A model generated the notes under the pieces. The model was not told the DNA's origin. It worked only from the letters and a program-made list of their open reading frames with translations, and did no database searches. The translations under genes and the position numbers were made by a program. From the NCBI RefSeq assembly GCF_008806325.1, contig NZ_WACR01000001.1, positions 1-64,000 of the forward strand: DNA of 64,000 bases, read 5' to 3'. Positions within the stretch are counted from its first letter, which is position 1, and each line of letters opens with the position of its first letter. Below, in pieces: positions 20,250 to 28,475 of this stretch. This DNA comes from Salibacter halophilus (GTDB lineage: Bacteria > Bacteroidota > Bacteroidia > Flavobacteriales_G > Salibacteraceae).

Positions 20250-20767
20250 TTATAGGATAAGTTTTTAAAGTGTAGTTGATATTCAGGTATACCTTCATGT
20301 GAAAAAATAAAGGAATATTCTTCGCCTTTTTTCAGTCTATTAAAGGTTCCAATAAGTCGAATCTTATTCGATTGAATCGGTCTTTTTTCTTTAATGAGGA
20401 GTTCATTATCAATCCTCAACCCTGTGCTATTCTCTACTTTAAGATTCCCATTTCCATGTTCTTCAAAAGCCCAGTTTAAATATTTGAAAATCCTCTCTTT
20501 TTCATTTTCAAATTCTTCCTGAATAGAAATGTCTAAGTACACTGTAGAATACTTTCTATCCTTACTTTTACCTTCTATCAGGTTTAAAAAATCATTAGGA
20601 ATTAAGATAAAGTCATATTTTAACTTACTTCCTGTAATTGTCTTCGATAAATAATCACTCTCTCTTATGTAATCAAACCACTCCCCGCGAGTGGCTGGAT
20701 CATTACTACAGTTGGTTAACATGATGAAAGTGCCCGTTAGCATAAGAAGTGACAGAATCCTTTTCAT
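20246..20767 (-). CDS. Lipoprotein of the RHS operon
   Basis: A 173-residue protein with a lipobox (MLTNCSND, Cys at about residue 20), so it is exported and lipid-anchored. The mature part is charged and soluble with no recognised domain. It starts two bases after the Skp-like gene and overlaps the SpvB/TcB-like gene by four bases (ATGA). Tight coupling with the giant secreted proteins suggests a part in their passage through the periplasm or their display, but nothing in the sequence proves this. Confidence 0.7.
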   Translation of the reverse strand: MKRILSLLMLTGTFIMLTNCSNDPATRGEWFDYIRESDYLSKTITGSKLKYDFILIPNDFLNLIEGKSKDRKYSTVYLDISIQEEFENEKERIFKYLNWAFEEHGNGNLKVENSTGLRIDNELLIKEKRPIQSNKIRLIGTFNRLKKGEEYSFIFSHEGIPEYQLHFKNLSYK

Positions 20768-20769
20768 AA

Positions 20770-21273
20770 CTAATCCTGATTAATGTATTGAAGTACATCA
20801 CTGGTTATATTCATCTTATCATTTCCATACATAACACTTCCGTTTTCTGTTGCTCCAATTATCAAATCAAAATCATGTTCATCACCATACTTCCTAACTT
20901 TAGAATTAATTAGGTTAAGTATTCCAGCAGACAACTTTTGTTCTTTTTCAGACACTTTTTTCAATTCTTGCTCTCGAAACTCTTTAAATTGATTCTGCAT
21001 CTTTTTAAAATTTTGAACTCTAAATTGAGATGCCTCATCATTTTGGCTGGTTTGTCTTATATTCTGATACTCTACAGACAATACATTCTTAAAAGAATCT
21101 ACCTGTGTCTGGCTTTTTGATTTAATTCTATCAAGTTCATTAAGCATATCTTCAGTTCCCTTATATTCTGAAATTAAAGTTGATGTATTAATGTATGCTA
21201 TTCTATTTTCTGTTGAGTTTTTCCCGCAACCAATAGACAGTATTGCAAGAAGTAGCAGATATGAAATTTTCAT
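20770..21273 (-). CDS. Skp/OmpH-like periplasmic chaperone, lipoprotein form
   Basis: From the ATG at 21273 the protein has 167 residues: a lipobox (LSIGCGKN), then RIAYINTSTLISEYKG, the N-terminal strand typical of OmpH/Skp, a long charged coiled coil (about residues 45-125), and a C-terminal strand YGDEHDFDLIIG that closes the Skp body. Skp proteins hold unfolded secreted proteins in the periplasm. As the first gene of an operon of giant secreted proteins it is probably a dedicated chaperone (inference). A longer frame from a TTG at 21306 is rejected because that codon lies inside the -7 promoter element. Confidence 0.8.
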   Translation of the reverse strand: MKISYLLLLAILSIGCGKNSTENRIAYINTSTLISEYKGTEDMLNELDRIKSKSQTQVDSFKNVLSVEYQNIRQTSQNDEASQFRVQNFKKMQNQFKEFREQELKKVSEKEQKLSAGILNLINSKVRKYGDEHDFDLIIGATENGSVMYGNDKMNITSDVLQYINQD

Positions 21274-21303
21274 TGAGTGACTTTTGAAAAATATTGATGG
21301 GGT

Positions 21304-21311
21304 CAAAAATA
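21304..21311 (-). promoter_or_regulatory. -7 element of the RHS operon promoter
   Basis: The minus strand reads TATTTTTG, a match to TAnnTTTG, about 31 bases before the ATG at 21273. No TTG is found at the -33 position, so this is a partial match and the promoter may need an activator. Confidence 0.45.
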
Positions 21312-21762
21312 AGCGCTACACATGTCGGGTTTTTCGCTTTCGGCTGGCGGATTTTACTACATTTTCATGTCGGTTTTTACGCGCCTCTTATGTAGGCTAG
21401 AAATATCAAGTGATTTAGAATATTACAGATTTGTTAGATAGAACTTTCTAGAACCAAACCTGCATATTCGACACTTTTTTAGAATTCACCTATTTCTTTA
21501 GGAGACATGATATCAATTATATTATGTTTCGGTTAAATCCGATATCTATCTGTGGTTGTTCAGGATTCTCGTGTTTCTAACATATTTAAATCACGAGTTA
21601 CTGGAAAAAGCCATTTTAAGGTGGTTTTAGCGGTTAAAAGTTGTTGAGTAAGGTATTTATATATTTGGATTTATTTCAAACACATTCTTTAATAAATTGA
21701 CAAACTGGATTTTACAGAAGTCACACAAGGTTACCAACATGTTTGATACATTACCCATTACC
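21312..21762. other. 451-bp non-coding region upstream of the RHS operon, with a short direct repeat
   Basis: No convincing gene is seen. CATGTCGGGTTTTT (21321-21334) recurs as CATGTCGGTTTTT (21366-21378), 45 bp apart, within a GC-richer block of about 21311-21400; the remainder is AT-rich. The block does not read like coding DNA and its composition differs from the flanks. It could be an element end, an RNA leader of an older promoter, or regulatory DNA for the RHS operon. No integrase or transposase is adjacent. Confidence 0.4.
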
Positions 21763-21803
21763 AAAAAAAGCCTATTCACTTTGATAATGAATAGGCTTTT
21801 TTT
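21763..21803. terminator. Bidirectional terminator downstream of the DUF2892 gene
   Basis: A perfect 9-bp stem, GCCTATTCA (21770-21778) with TGAATAGGC (21788-21796), is flanked by seven A on the left and seven T on the right. It ends the minus-strand DUF2892 transcript and separates it from the RHS operon region. Confidence 0.85.
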
Positions 21804-21831
21804 ACATCATTTTTAACCGGAAGTCAACTAA

Positions 21832-22041
21832 TCAGCCTTTCTCAGCCGAACAAGTATTGATACCAAAAACCGTGTATAGACCACAAAAGCCAAAAATACT
21901 GGTGATCACAAATGCTCCGGCTAAGACAAGCATTATAACTCCTTCCGCACCAGGTAAATCCTGAGTGAAATACATTACTATAAAAATCGCTGCCAGAACT
22001 AATCTGGTAACAGTATCAACACTTCCCATATTCTTTTTCAT
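21832..22041 (-). CDS. DUF2892 (YgaP-like) inner membrane protein
   Basis: A 69-residue protein with the DUF2892 opening MKKNMGSVDTVTRLVLA and two transmembrane helices (about residues 13-28 and 34-60) ending in a short FGINTCSAEKG tail. The family is common beside sulfur and stress genes, and in some proteins the domain is fused to a rhodanese; its own function is not established. Here it stands alone with its own terminator. Confidence 0.85.
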   Translation of the reverse strand: MKKNMGSVDTVTRLVLAAIFIVMYFTQDLPGAEGVIMLVLAGAFVITSIFGFCGLYTVFGINTCSAEKG

Positions 22042-22202
22042 AACGACTATTTTTTTACAATCTGCTTTAAAGATATAAAGTTATCTGCATACATAACGCT
22101 TTAATAATTAAAAATTGATCCTTTGTAGAGAAGAAAGATTTTACAGCAACATTAGTGCGTGGTGTTTTTACTATATTTACAAAATAAACACATTCAACAG
22201 CT

Positions 22203-22799
22203 ATGACGATATTCAACAAAATCAAATGGATTCTCGCTATTCTGGTAGTATTTGTATTGATCGTAGCGACAAACCTCATCGATAAACGCAACTTCAAGAG
22301 CATTAGAGATTCCATCGTGACTATTTATGAAGATAGGCTCATAGCTAAGGATATAATCTATGAGGTTTCTACAGCAGTCCAAAAGAAGGAAGTAGCTTTA
22401 GTTACAAGTGATTCTGCGTTTTATAAATCTGAAAACGAAAGTGTCAATCACAGTATAGATAATCAAATAAAGAGGTATAAAAACACCAAACTAACTGAGC
22501 AGGAGCGAAAAGTATTTGAAGACCTCAAAAAAAATATTCAGTTGTTATTAGACGCTGAAAAAAGCAATGCTCCAGATCAAAGAATCCAGGAAAATATTGA
22601 GGATGTTAAGAAGAATTTATCAGCTCTTTCTGAAATTCAGCTCGATGAAGGCAAAAGACAATTAATGCTCAGTAAGCGAGCTATGGACTCCATTGAATTA
22701 TTTACTGATATCGAAATATACATTCTCATTGCACTGGCTATCTTAATACAGATAATTGTGGTTTATCAGCCTAAGAAGAGAAGACAAGGCGATTATTAA
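22203..22799 (+). CDS. Membrane protein with MCP-type four-helix-bundle sensor domain
   Basis: A 198-residue protein with one transmembrane helix at residues 7-27, a periplasmic helical region of about 140 residues rich in charged heptads, and a second helix at about residues 168-188. This matches the 4HB_MCP sensor domain seen at the front of chemoreceptors and histidine kinases, but no signalling domain follows. It may act as a free-standing sensor that works with a partner. It is 159 bp upstream of the bicarbonate transporter gene on the same strand, but a promoter between them argues against a simple operon. Confidence 0.7.
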   Translation: MTIFNKIKWILAILVVFVLIVATNLIDKRNFKSIRDSIVTIYEDRLIAKDIIYEVSTAVQKKEVALVTSDSAFYKSENESVNHSIDNQIKRYKNTKLTEQERKVFEDLKKNIQLLLDAEKSNAPDQRIQENIEDVKKNLSALSEIQLDEGKRQLMLSKRAMDSIELFTDIEIYILIALAILIQIIVVYQPKKRRQGDY

Positions 22800-22884
22800 A
22801 CATAATTTATTTTCCTTATCAGTTTCGTTCAATTCAGCCTTGAATAACCCGATAACTCTCTATCACTACATTAAAAATGTAACT

Positions 22885-22922
22885 TAGTTTTGCCGCCAAT
22901 TATTTCGAGAGCCTGGGAGGCT
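22885..22922 (+). promoter_or_regulatory. Promoter and leader hairpin of the sbtA-like gene
   Basis: TAGTTTTG at 22885-22892 matches the -7 consensus; no TTG is found at -33. Transcription would start near 22899. The leader then contains a small perfect hairpin, AGCCT-GGG-AGGCT (22910-22922), 36 bases before the ATG at 22959, with no T-run. Confidence 0.45.
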
Positions 22923-22958
22923 TATTGAAATGATGTCAATAAACTAAACTATTTTAGA

Positions 22959-23924
22959 ATGACCGGATTATTTGAGAATTTGACAAACCCTGCACTGCTC
23001 TTTTTTATTCTGGGTGTTGTGGCTTCACAAATCAAAAATGATCTCAGTATTCCGGAGAATTCTTCTAAGTTCATCTCTATCTATCTCTTGCTTTCTATTG
23101 GTTTTAAAGGTGGAAACGAATTGTCGCACAGTGATGCCGGTGGTGAAATCTACTGGAGTTTGTTGCTGGGGATTTTCCTGGCGGCTGTAGTTCCAGTTTT
23201 CACTTACTTTATTCTGAGGCGTAAGCTCAACACAGAAAATTCCGGGGCTGTTGCAGCAGCCTATGGATCTGTAAGTGCTGTGACGTTTGTAACGGCCATC
23301 TCATTTCTCGAGTTTAAAACAGCAACTTTTGGCGGACACATGATTGCTGTAATGGCTCTGATGGAAGCTCCAGCAATTGTAGTGGGAATCATGCTCATCA
23401 ACACGTTTAGAGACTCAAAGGATAAAGATGATAAAATATCTTTTGGAGGTGTTCTCAAGCATTCACTCAACAACGCCAGCGTATACCTCATCATAGGAAG
23501 TTTGATCATCGGGTACCTGGCTAGCGATCAACAGGCTGAAGGTATCAAGCCTTTCACAACTGATATCTTCAAAGGCTTCCTCTCTGTATTTCTACTCGAT
23601 ATGGGAATTAGGAGTGGCCGTCATTTAGGCGGAATAAAAGAAAACAGTTGGTTCCTCCTGCTATTTGGTATTTTCATTCCGTTCGTGAACGGAACTGCGG
23701 CTCTTTTGCTCGCCTCATTGATAACCGAGTCTGTGGGTAACATACTACTCTTTGCTATTCTTGGAGCAAGTGCTTCTTATATCGCGGTTCCGGCAGCAAT
23801 GAAAAACGCAGTACCAAAGGCCAATCCGGGGATTTACTTGCCGATGGCATTAGGAATCACCTTCCCAGTCAATGTCATTATCGGAATTCCATTCTACTTT
23901 TATTTGATTGAGAAGATTCTCTGA
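22959..23924 (+). CDS. sbtA: Sodium-dependent bicarbonate transporter, SbtA family
   Basis: A 321-residue protein of about ten transmembrane helices arranged as two inverted halves. The opening LTNPALLFFILGVVAS, the segment LLLSIGFKGGNELS and the AAAYGSVSAVTF loop are signatures of the SbtA permease family; the equivalent loop ASASYIAVPAAM occurs in the second half. Family members import bicarbonate with sodium. In a heterotroph it would feed anaplerotic carboxylases rather than carbon fixation (inference). No PII-like SbtB partner gene is adjacent. It converges on bshC with a 14-bp gap. Confidence 0.85.
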   Translation: MTGLFENLTNPALLFFILGVVASQIKNDLSIPENSSKFISIYLLLSIGFKGGNELSHSDAGGEIYWSLLLGIFLAAVVPVFTYFILRRKLNTENSGAVAAAYGSVSAVTFVTAISFLEFKTATFGGHMIAVMALMEAPAIVVGIMLINTFRDSKDKDDKISFGGVLKHSLNNASVYLIIGSLIIGYLASDQQAEGIKPFTTDIFKGFLSVFLLDMGIRSGRHLGGIKENSWFLLLFGIFIPFVNGTAALLLASLITESVGNILLFAILGASASYIAVPAAMKNAVPKANPGIYLPMALGITFPVNVIIGIPFYFYLIEKIL

Positions 23925-23938
23925 GAGTTTTAACAGTT

Positions 23939-25528
23939 TTAGCTCCTCACAACCGTCAGCTCAAAACACATGGGGTCGAGATGGTTCTGAACGTCACTGA
24001 TCACAGAAATACCGTGTTCACAAATGAGTTGCGTCACGTTCACAATTCGCTCCTGAAAAATGCCGTTGGGTTCAATCTCCGCTTTAAGATCATCGATACG
24101 CTGCATGAGCACGTCATTGTTGCGTTTCTCAGCACGTAGTAGTTTCTTTTCCAGATTATTGATGTAGTGCAAATGCTTTACTTCGGCTGCCTCAGCACTA
24201 TCGCGTAAAGTTGGATCAGCCTGTTGCATACGCTCTCTTATTCGGTCAAAAATTGCACTCAAATCCTGTCGCTCGCGCTGAAAACTCAGTATTTCACGCG
24301 TTGCCTGTTTCACGACTTTTTTAGCCAGATCGTGATAAGGTTGAAAAATCTCAAAAGTCTCTAGCTCCAATTGATGCTGCTTCTTTTGCGCTCTTTCGTT
24401 CAGAACCAGAACCGAATTCCGCAACAAGACCATTGGGTAGAAAACGTCATAGGCATCAAAAGCGCGTTTGAGCTCAAGCCAATATGCCACCTCAGCTCCA
24501 CCACCTATGTAAGCGAGATTGGGCAAAATGGTTTCCTGATACATCGGTCGTAAAGCCACATTCGGACTAAACCGCTCAGGATGATTTTCCAATTCCTTGA
24601 GAATTTCTTCCTCTGAAAAACTAATCTCAGTATTCAGAATCGTAAATTGATCGCCTCCAGGTACAATGCGCTCTCGCAAGCCATTTTTGAGGTAAAACAA
24701 GTTGATTTCACGTGGAGTAACCTGTTTTTTGTATCCCAGTTTTTCGAGATCATCAGCCGCATCTTCGATCAGCGAATTGGCTTTTTGCTCGAGAATATCA
24801 CGCTTCATTATCGGGATGAAAGCTTGCTTTAAATCTGCATCATCCCCATCAACTATGATGAGTCCGCTATCTCCAAACAAAGAATCAACAATATGATGCG
24901 TAGCCTGTGCTACAGTTGGTTTTTCATATGCTTCTTCAAGTATTTTGTACCAGTCAGATCCTCCGTTAAGCCTGCTCGTGTCTTTTTTCAGCGTTTCGAG
25001 TACATCAGCAATGCCATCAGTACTGAAGCGTCCAACAGCACCTTTTTCGTTGCTTTGCCAGGAGTATTTCTTACCAAAAACGGTGGTGTGATTAACTTCA
25101 TCAAAGTCGTGATCTTCACTCGCCATCCAGTAAACGGGCACAAAGTTGTAATTGGGATGTTTTTCTTTGAGTTGTTGAGTAAGGTTGATGGTGCTCAAAA
25201 TCTTCCAAATGAAATAGAGCGGACCAGTAAAAAGGTTGAGCTGGTGACCGGTAACCACGGTAAAGGTATTTTCATCGCGGAGTAGACGGATGTTCGCTAG
25301 AGCAGGGCTCTGACCGTTACCTGCTTCAATGTATTGTTTTTCCAGTGAAGTAGCAAGCAGTTCGCGGTTAACACTTACCGACTTACGATCCTCAATCAGT
25401 TTTTCAAATGACTCAATTTCAGGCTCATACTGGTAGAAATTAGAGAGTGATTTTTGTTGATCGAGGTAATCGCGAGTGAGCTGATTCAACATTCCCGCGA
25501 CATCGTAGCGAATACATTCACTGGTCAT
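23939..25528 (-). CDS. bshC: Bacillithiol biosynthesis cysteine-adding enzyme BshC
   Basis: A 529-residue protein matching BshC along its length: FTVVTGHQLNLFTGPLYFIWK near residues 88-108, PVYWMASEDHDFDEVNH near 128-145, GGGAEVAYWLELKRAFD near 355-370, and a long coiled coil (about 400-490). BshC catalyses the last step of bacillithiol synthesis, adding cysteine to glucosaminyl-malate. Bacillithiol is the main low-molecular thiol in many Bacteroidota. Length agrees with the family. A -7 element lies about 80 bases upstream. BshA and BshB are not in the window. Confidence 0.93.
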   Translation of the reverse strand: MTSECIRYDVAGMLNQLTRDYLDQQKSLSNFYQYEPEIESFEKLIEDRKSVSVNRELLATSLEKQYIEAGNGQSPALANIRLLRDENTFTVVTGHQLNLFTGPLYFIWKILSTINLTQQLKEKHPNYNFVPVYWMASEDHDFDEVNHTTVFGKKYSWQSNEKGAVGRFSTDGIADVLETLKKDTSRLNGGSDWYKILEEAYEKPTVAQATHHIVDSLFGDSGLIIVDGDDADLKQAFIPIMKRDILEQKANSLIEDAADDLEKLGYKKQVTPREINLFYLKNGLRERIVPGGDQFTILNTEISFSEEEILKELENHPERFSPNVALRPMYQETILPNLAYIGGGAEVAYWLELKRAFDAYDVFYPMVLLRNSVLVLNERAQKKQHQLELETFEIFQPYHDLAKKVVKQATREILSFQRERQDLSAIFDRIRERMQQADPTLRDSAEAAEVKHLHYINNLEKKLLRAEKRNNDVLMQRIDDLKAEIEPNGIFQERIVNVTQLICEHGISVISDVQNHLDPMCFELTVVRS

Positions 25529-25609
25529 ATTAGTTGTTCGTGTTTCGTTAATTGCTGATTATCTGCAGATTAAAAAACTCAATTTTTATCCACCGACAAT
25601 TCAACTGAG

Positions 25610-25617
25610 CAAAATTA
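25610..25617 (-). promoter_or_regulatory. -7 element upstream of bshC
   Basis: The minus strand reads TAATTTTG, matching TAnnTTTG, 82 bases upstream of the bshC ATG. No -33 TTG is present at the usual distance. Confidence 0.35.
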
Positions 25618-25682
25618 ATAGAATTAAGCGGCTTCGCCTTTCAGCAGAATGTATTAACGCACTTTTAAGAAGATGGTTTATC

Positions 25683-26309
25683 TCATTTAGTTTTGTACTT
25701 AGTCAGATCCCATATTTCAGCTCCGAATTGTGAGTTGTAAATCACTTTACGTACAATTCCCACAGAAGGAACAAAATAAAAGTCCCGGTCATAGTCAAAT
25801 ACATCCTCGTATTGTTGAGATGCCAAAACAGTCATTTTTTCAACATCGTAATAAAATGTGCCGGCAATTTCAAGACTGTCATACGTTTGGCCTACAATTA
25901 GACCATTGAAATCATAGCCTTTTTCTTTGTCAACTATGTAGATTGGCTGGCCATTTTCTCCCCAGTTCCCTCCACCATTGTATTTCATGTGATTAGACCA
26001 TAGATAATGATTGAAGGTATCCCCTTGCGTTACGTTATGAAATTTGAGTTTAATGAACTCATTTCTGGAACAGCTGCCCATACATGTAGAGGTGTAGCCA
26101 TTTTCTGAATTCGTTAAAACTACGCTGTCAATATGTGAACTGTCTTTTTTATAAATCCAGTACGATCCCTCATTAAAGGAAAAGTTGCTTTTTAGGCTCT
26201 CATTCATTTGAGAAAAACGAATATTGGACTCCTCTTCTTCTTCCTTTTTACATGATGAAAAAACAAATGCGATTAGAATAATCAGGATGGTTTTGGAATT
26301 TAAAATCAT
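25683..26309 (-). CDS. Lipoprotein of unknown function
   Basis: A 208-residue protein from the ATG at 26309, chosen because it places a lipobox (AFVFSSC, followed by KKEEEEESN) directly behind an N-terminal hydrophobic helix. A longer frame from 26378 adds 23 residues that spoil the signal peptide. The mature part contains YWIYKKDSSHIDSV and VGIVRKV strands typical of beta-rich Bacteroidota lipoproteins of unknown role. It stands alone and is divergent from the metalloprotease gene. Confidence 0.75.
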   Translation of the reverse strand: MILNSKTILIILIAFVFSSCKKEEEEESNIRFSQMNESLKSNFSFNEGSYWIYKKDSSHIDSVVLTNSENGYTSTCMGSCSRNEFIKLKFHNVTQGDTFNHYLWSNHMKYNGGGNWGENGQPIYIVDKEKGYDFNGLIVGQTYDSLEIAGTFYYDVEKMTVLASQQYEDVFDYDRDFYFVPSVGIVRKVIYNSQFGAEIWDLTKYKTK

Positions 26310-26443
26310 TTTTAATGGGTGATTAATTTGGGTAAAATTACTGACTATGATCCAGAACTTCAAATAATCAACCCTCATAGCAAACTATACAAAGGACCGA
26401 TAGCGTTTTTCATATATATTTACTCACAAATCAAGAACTTATT

Positions 26444-27880
26444 ATGTTAAAAACACATCTAACACTCGCTTTTGTTATTTTATCCTTTTCACTCATATCA
26501 CAGGTAACTGTCAACCCCGTATTGGATACTCAAAAGTTAGCAATTTTACCTTTTGATTACGCTCAGGATGGTACAGAAATCCCCCAATCAGATATTGAAA
26601 CCGGCTTTTTTACTTCTTCAAACTCGATGAAAGCTTTCTACGAAGAAGCTTCTTACGGTAAAATGACAATTGACGGAACCGTTTATCCTTACAGGACGAA
26701 CCAACCACCATTATTTGGTACAGGTTACACAAATTGCTATCCGGTAGATTCGGTTATCGCCAATCAGCCCGATGTAGATTACAGTATTATCGATAACATC
26801 ATTCTATTCGCTCATGATACCGTAAGTGGCAAATCATGTGGTGCGGGAAACAGTTCATCAGAAAAACTTCCTTTCACTACTCCTGATGGTCAGCTAGAGT
26901 TTAGAAGGAGTGGATTTAGAACTGAATTTTATTTTCCGAACGACTTTTCAAATACAACGAGTAGCACAATTGCACATGAATTGATGCACAGCTTTGGAAA
27001 TGGCTTTCATTCTAATTCTTACGTAAAGGAAAACGGTGAGTGGAAAGTTCAGGGATACGGTAATGTATTCGATATCCTTGGATTGAGATCACAGGCGAGT
27101 CACCCATGCAGTATGTTGAAACACAAACTTGGATGGCTTACAGATAATGAAATTGAAACGGTTGTAGAATCAGATACTTTTAGGATTTATGCCCTGGAAC
27201 AAACCTTGCCCGGACAAACTCAAAGCTTGATCATTGAGCTTCCTAACCAGGTGGATCTCCAGCCTAATGATACATTTAAATTTGACCGATTGTACCTCGA
27301 ATACAGAGGTCTTACAGGATTTGATTCTCGAACGGCTCTCCAGAGAAGAGTTAGACTCAAAGACAACACCTATTACCCGAATGATAATCCACACGGACTG
27401 TCAGTAATTGGCGTTGACTGTGAATCAATGGGCGAATGCTTACCGATGCTCATCGACATGCACCCTGATCCAATAGGTGGAATTGGTGCCAGTTATTTTC
27501 CGCACGAAGCATCAGATGCTCCACTAAAATTGAACGAGACATATGATGTTGAAAATAATCAGATCTCAATGGAAGTGGTTAACGTGAGCGAAGGGAATTA
27601 CATCGATGTGTACATCTCGATGCCATCTAATACAGGCACAGAAACTGTAAAGTCAAACGATATCAAGGTGTACCCTACACCTGTTAAGAACATTCTCAAT
27701 ATTGAAGGTCACGAAGGTCGTGTATCTGTTGATGTTTATGATATGTACGGCAAGCTCATTCTTTCTGAAATAACGAGCAAGACCTTAGATGTAAGTGATC
27801 TCGCTAGTGGTATGTACATCCTTGTGATGAAAGACTTAACAACAAACGAGCAGACACAAAAACGCATAATCAAGAACTAA
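26444..27880 (+). CDS. Secreted zinc metalloprotease with T9SS C-terminal domain
   Basis: A 478-residue protein: signal peptide (about 1-20), a catalytic region with AHELMHSFGNGFH (His178, Glu179, His182, His189), a later beta-rich region, and a 75-residue type IX sorting domain from KVYPTPVKN to the terminal KRIIKN. HExxH proteases cleave peptide bonds with zinc. The third histidine falls one residue later than in the usual HExxHxxGxxH spacing, and the gene resembles M6/gametolysin-type secreted proteases only in outline. The T9SS tail means export through the outer membrane. A strong hairpin terminator follows. Confidence 0.82.
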   Translation: MLKTHLTLAFVILSFSLISQVTVNPVLDTQKLAILPFDYAQDGTEIPQSDIETGFFTSSNSMKAFYEEASYGKMTIDGTVYPYRTNQPPLFGTGYTNCYPVDSVIANQPDVDYSIIDNIILFAHDTVSGKSCGAGNSSSEKLPFTTPDGQLEFRRSGFRTEFYFPNDFSNTTSSTIAHELMHSFGNGFHSNSYVKENGEWKVQGYGNVFDILGLRSQASHPCSMLKHKLGWLTDNEIETVVESDTFRIYALEQTLPGQTQSLIIELPNQVDLQPNDTFKFDRLYLEYRGLTGFDSRTALQRRVRLKDNTYYPNDNPHGLSVIGVDCESMGECLPMLIDMHPDPIGGIGASYFPHEASDAPLKLNETYDVENNQISMEVVNVSEGNYIDVYISMPSNTGTETVKSNDIKVYPTPVKNILNIEGHEGRVSVDVYDMYGKLILSEITSKTLDVSDLASGMYILVMKDLTTNEQTQKRIIKN

Positions 27881-27891
27881 TAGAACAAAAG

Positions 27892-27935
27892 AAAGCACTA
27901 TAATGAGAATTCTCGTTATAGTGCTTTTGTTTTTT
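27892..27935. terminator. Bidirectional terminator between metalloprotease and hibernation factor genes
   Basis: A long stem pairs AAAGCACTATAA (27892-27903) with TTATAGTGCTTT (27916-27927) around the self-complementary centre GAGAATTCTC, with T-rich sequence on the right and A-rich sequence on the left. It serves both convergent genes. Confidence 0.85.
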
Positions 27936-27957
27936 GGTAATCAATTCAACGAGATAT

Positions 27958-28272
27958 TTATTGATCTCTCATTTTACCTAATGCAGATTTCAATGTTGCC
28001 TTCATTTTGTCTACCGCTTCATCGAGTGCAACTTCCTTAGAGCTGTTTTTGCTCTCAACAAACATGGGCTTCATCCCTTCTACTCTTGCTTCAATTTTAC
28101 ACTGAATATCATTTTCACCACCTTTATCAGCATTCACATCAGAAAGATGAACTTCAACACGGGTTATTCTATCGTCAAAGTGCTTTAACTCGTGATTAAT
28201 TTTTTCTGAAACACCTTTTTCAAGTGCCTCAGAACCCTGAATATTCTTGTCTGTATTGAGTTGTATCTTCAT
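27958..28272 (-). CDS. hpf: Ribosome hibernation-promoting factor, HPF/RaiA family
   Basis: A 104-residue protein with the S30AE pattern: an N-terminal strand, a helix ending KINHELKHFDDRITRVEVHLSD, a central strand CKIEARVEGMKPMFVESKN, and a C-terminal helix SSKEVALDEAVDKMKATLKS. These proteins bind the 30S decoding region in stationary phase and stop translation. It is the short form without the dimerisation domain. It has its own terminator and a 203-bp upstream gap. Confidence 0.88.
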   Translation of the reverse strand: MKIQLNTDKNIQGSEALEKGVSEKINHELKHFDDRITRVEVHLSDVNADKGGENDIQCKIEARVEGMKPMFVESKNSSKEVALDEAVDKMKATLKSALGKMRDQ

Positions 28273-28475
28273 TGTATTTTTATTTATTTGTGATTTATTC
28301 TATTTCTGATTGGATAAAAATCAATTTTGTTGCTAATTTAAAAACTCCATTAAAGTACTCAAGAGCACTTTAATGGTCAGAGCCTGAAAGACACTATAAA
28401 TACGAGTTTTTATACTTCAAAGTTCAACAGTAACACCTTATTTGCAAACTCACTGAAGTACTGAAGCGTACAAGT

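Noticed and set aside
21274-21306. Eleven-residue extension of the Skp-like lipoprotein from a TTG codon
   Set aside because: The TTG is part of the -7 promoter element, and the extension would displace the signal peptide.
2579-21311. Type VI secretion or TcA-type delivery for the RHS protein
   Set aside because: No VgrG, Hcp, PAAR, sheath or TcA-like gene is in the window, and the large proteins carry Sec signals.
24893-25285. A 130-residue plus-strand frame
   Set aside because: It is antisense to bshC, which matches its family at full length.
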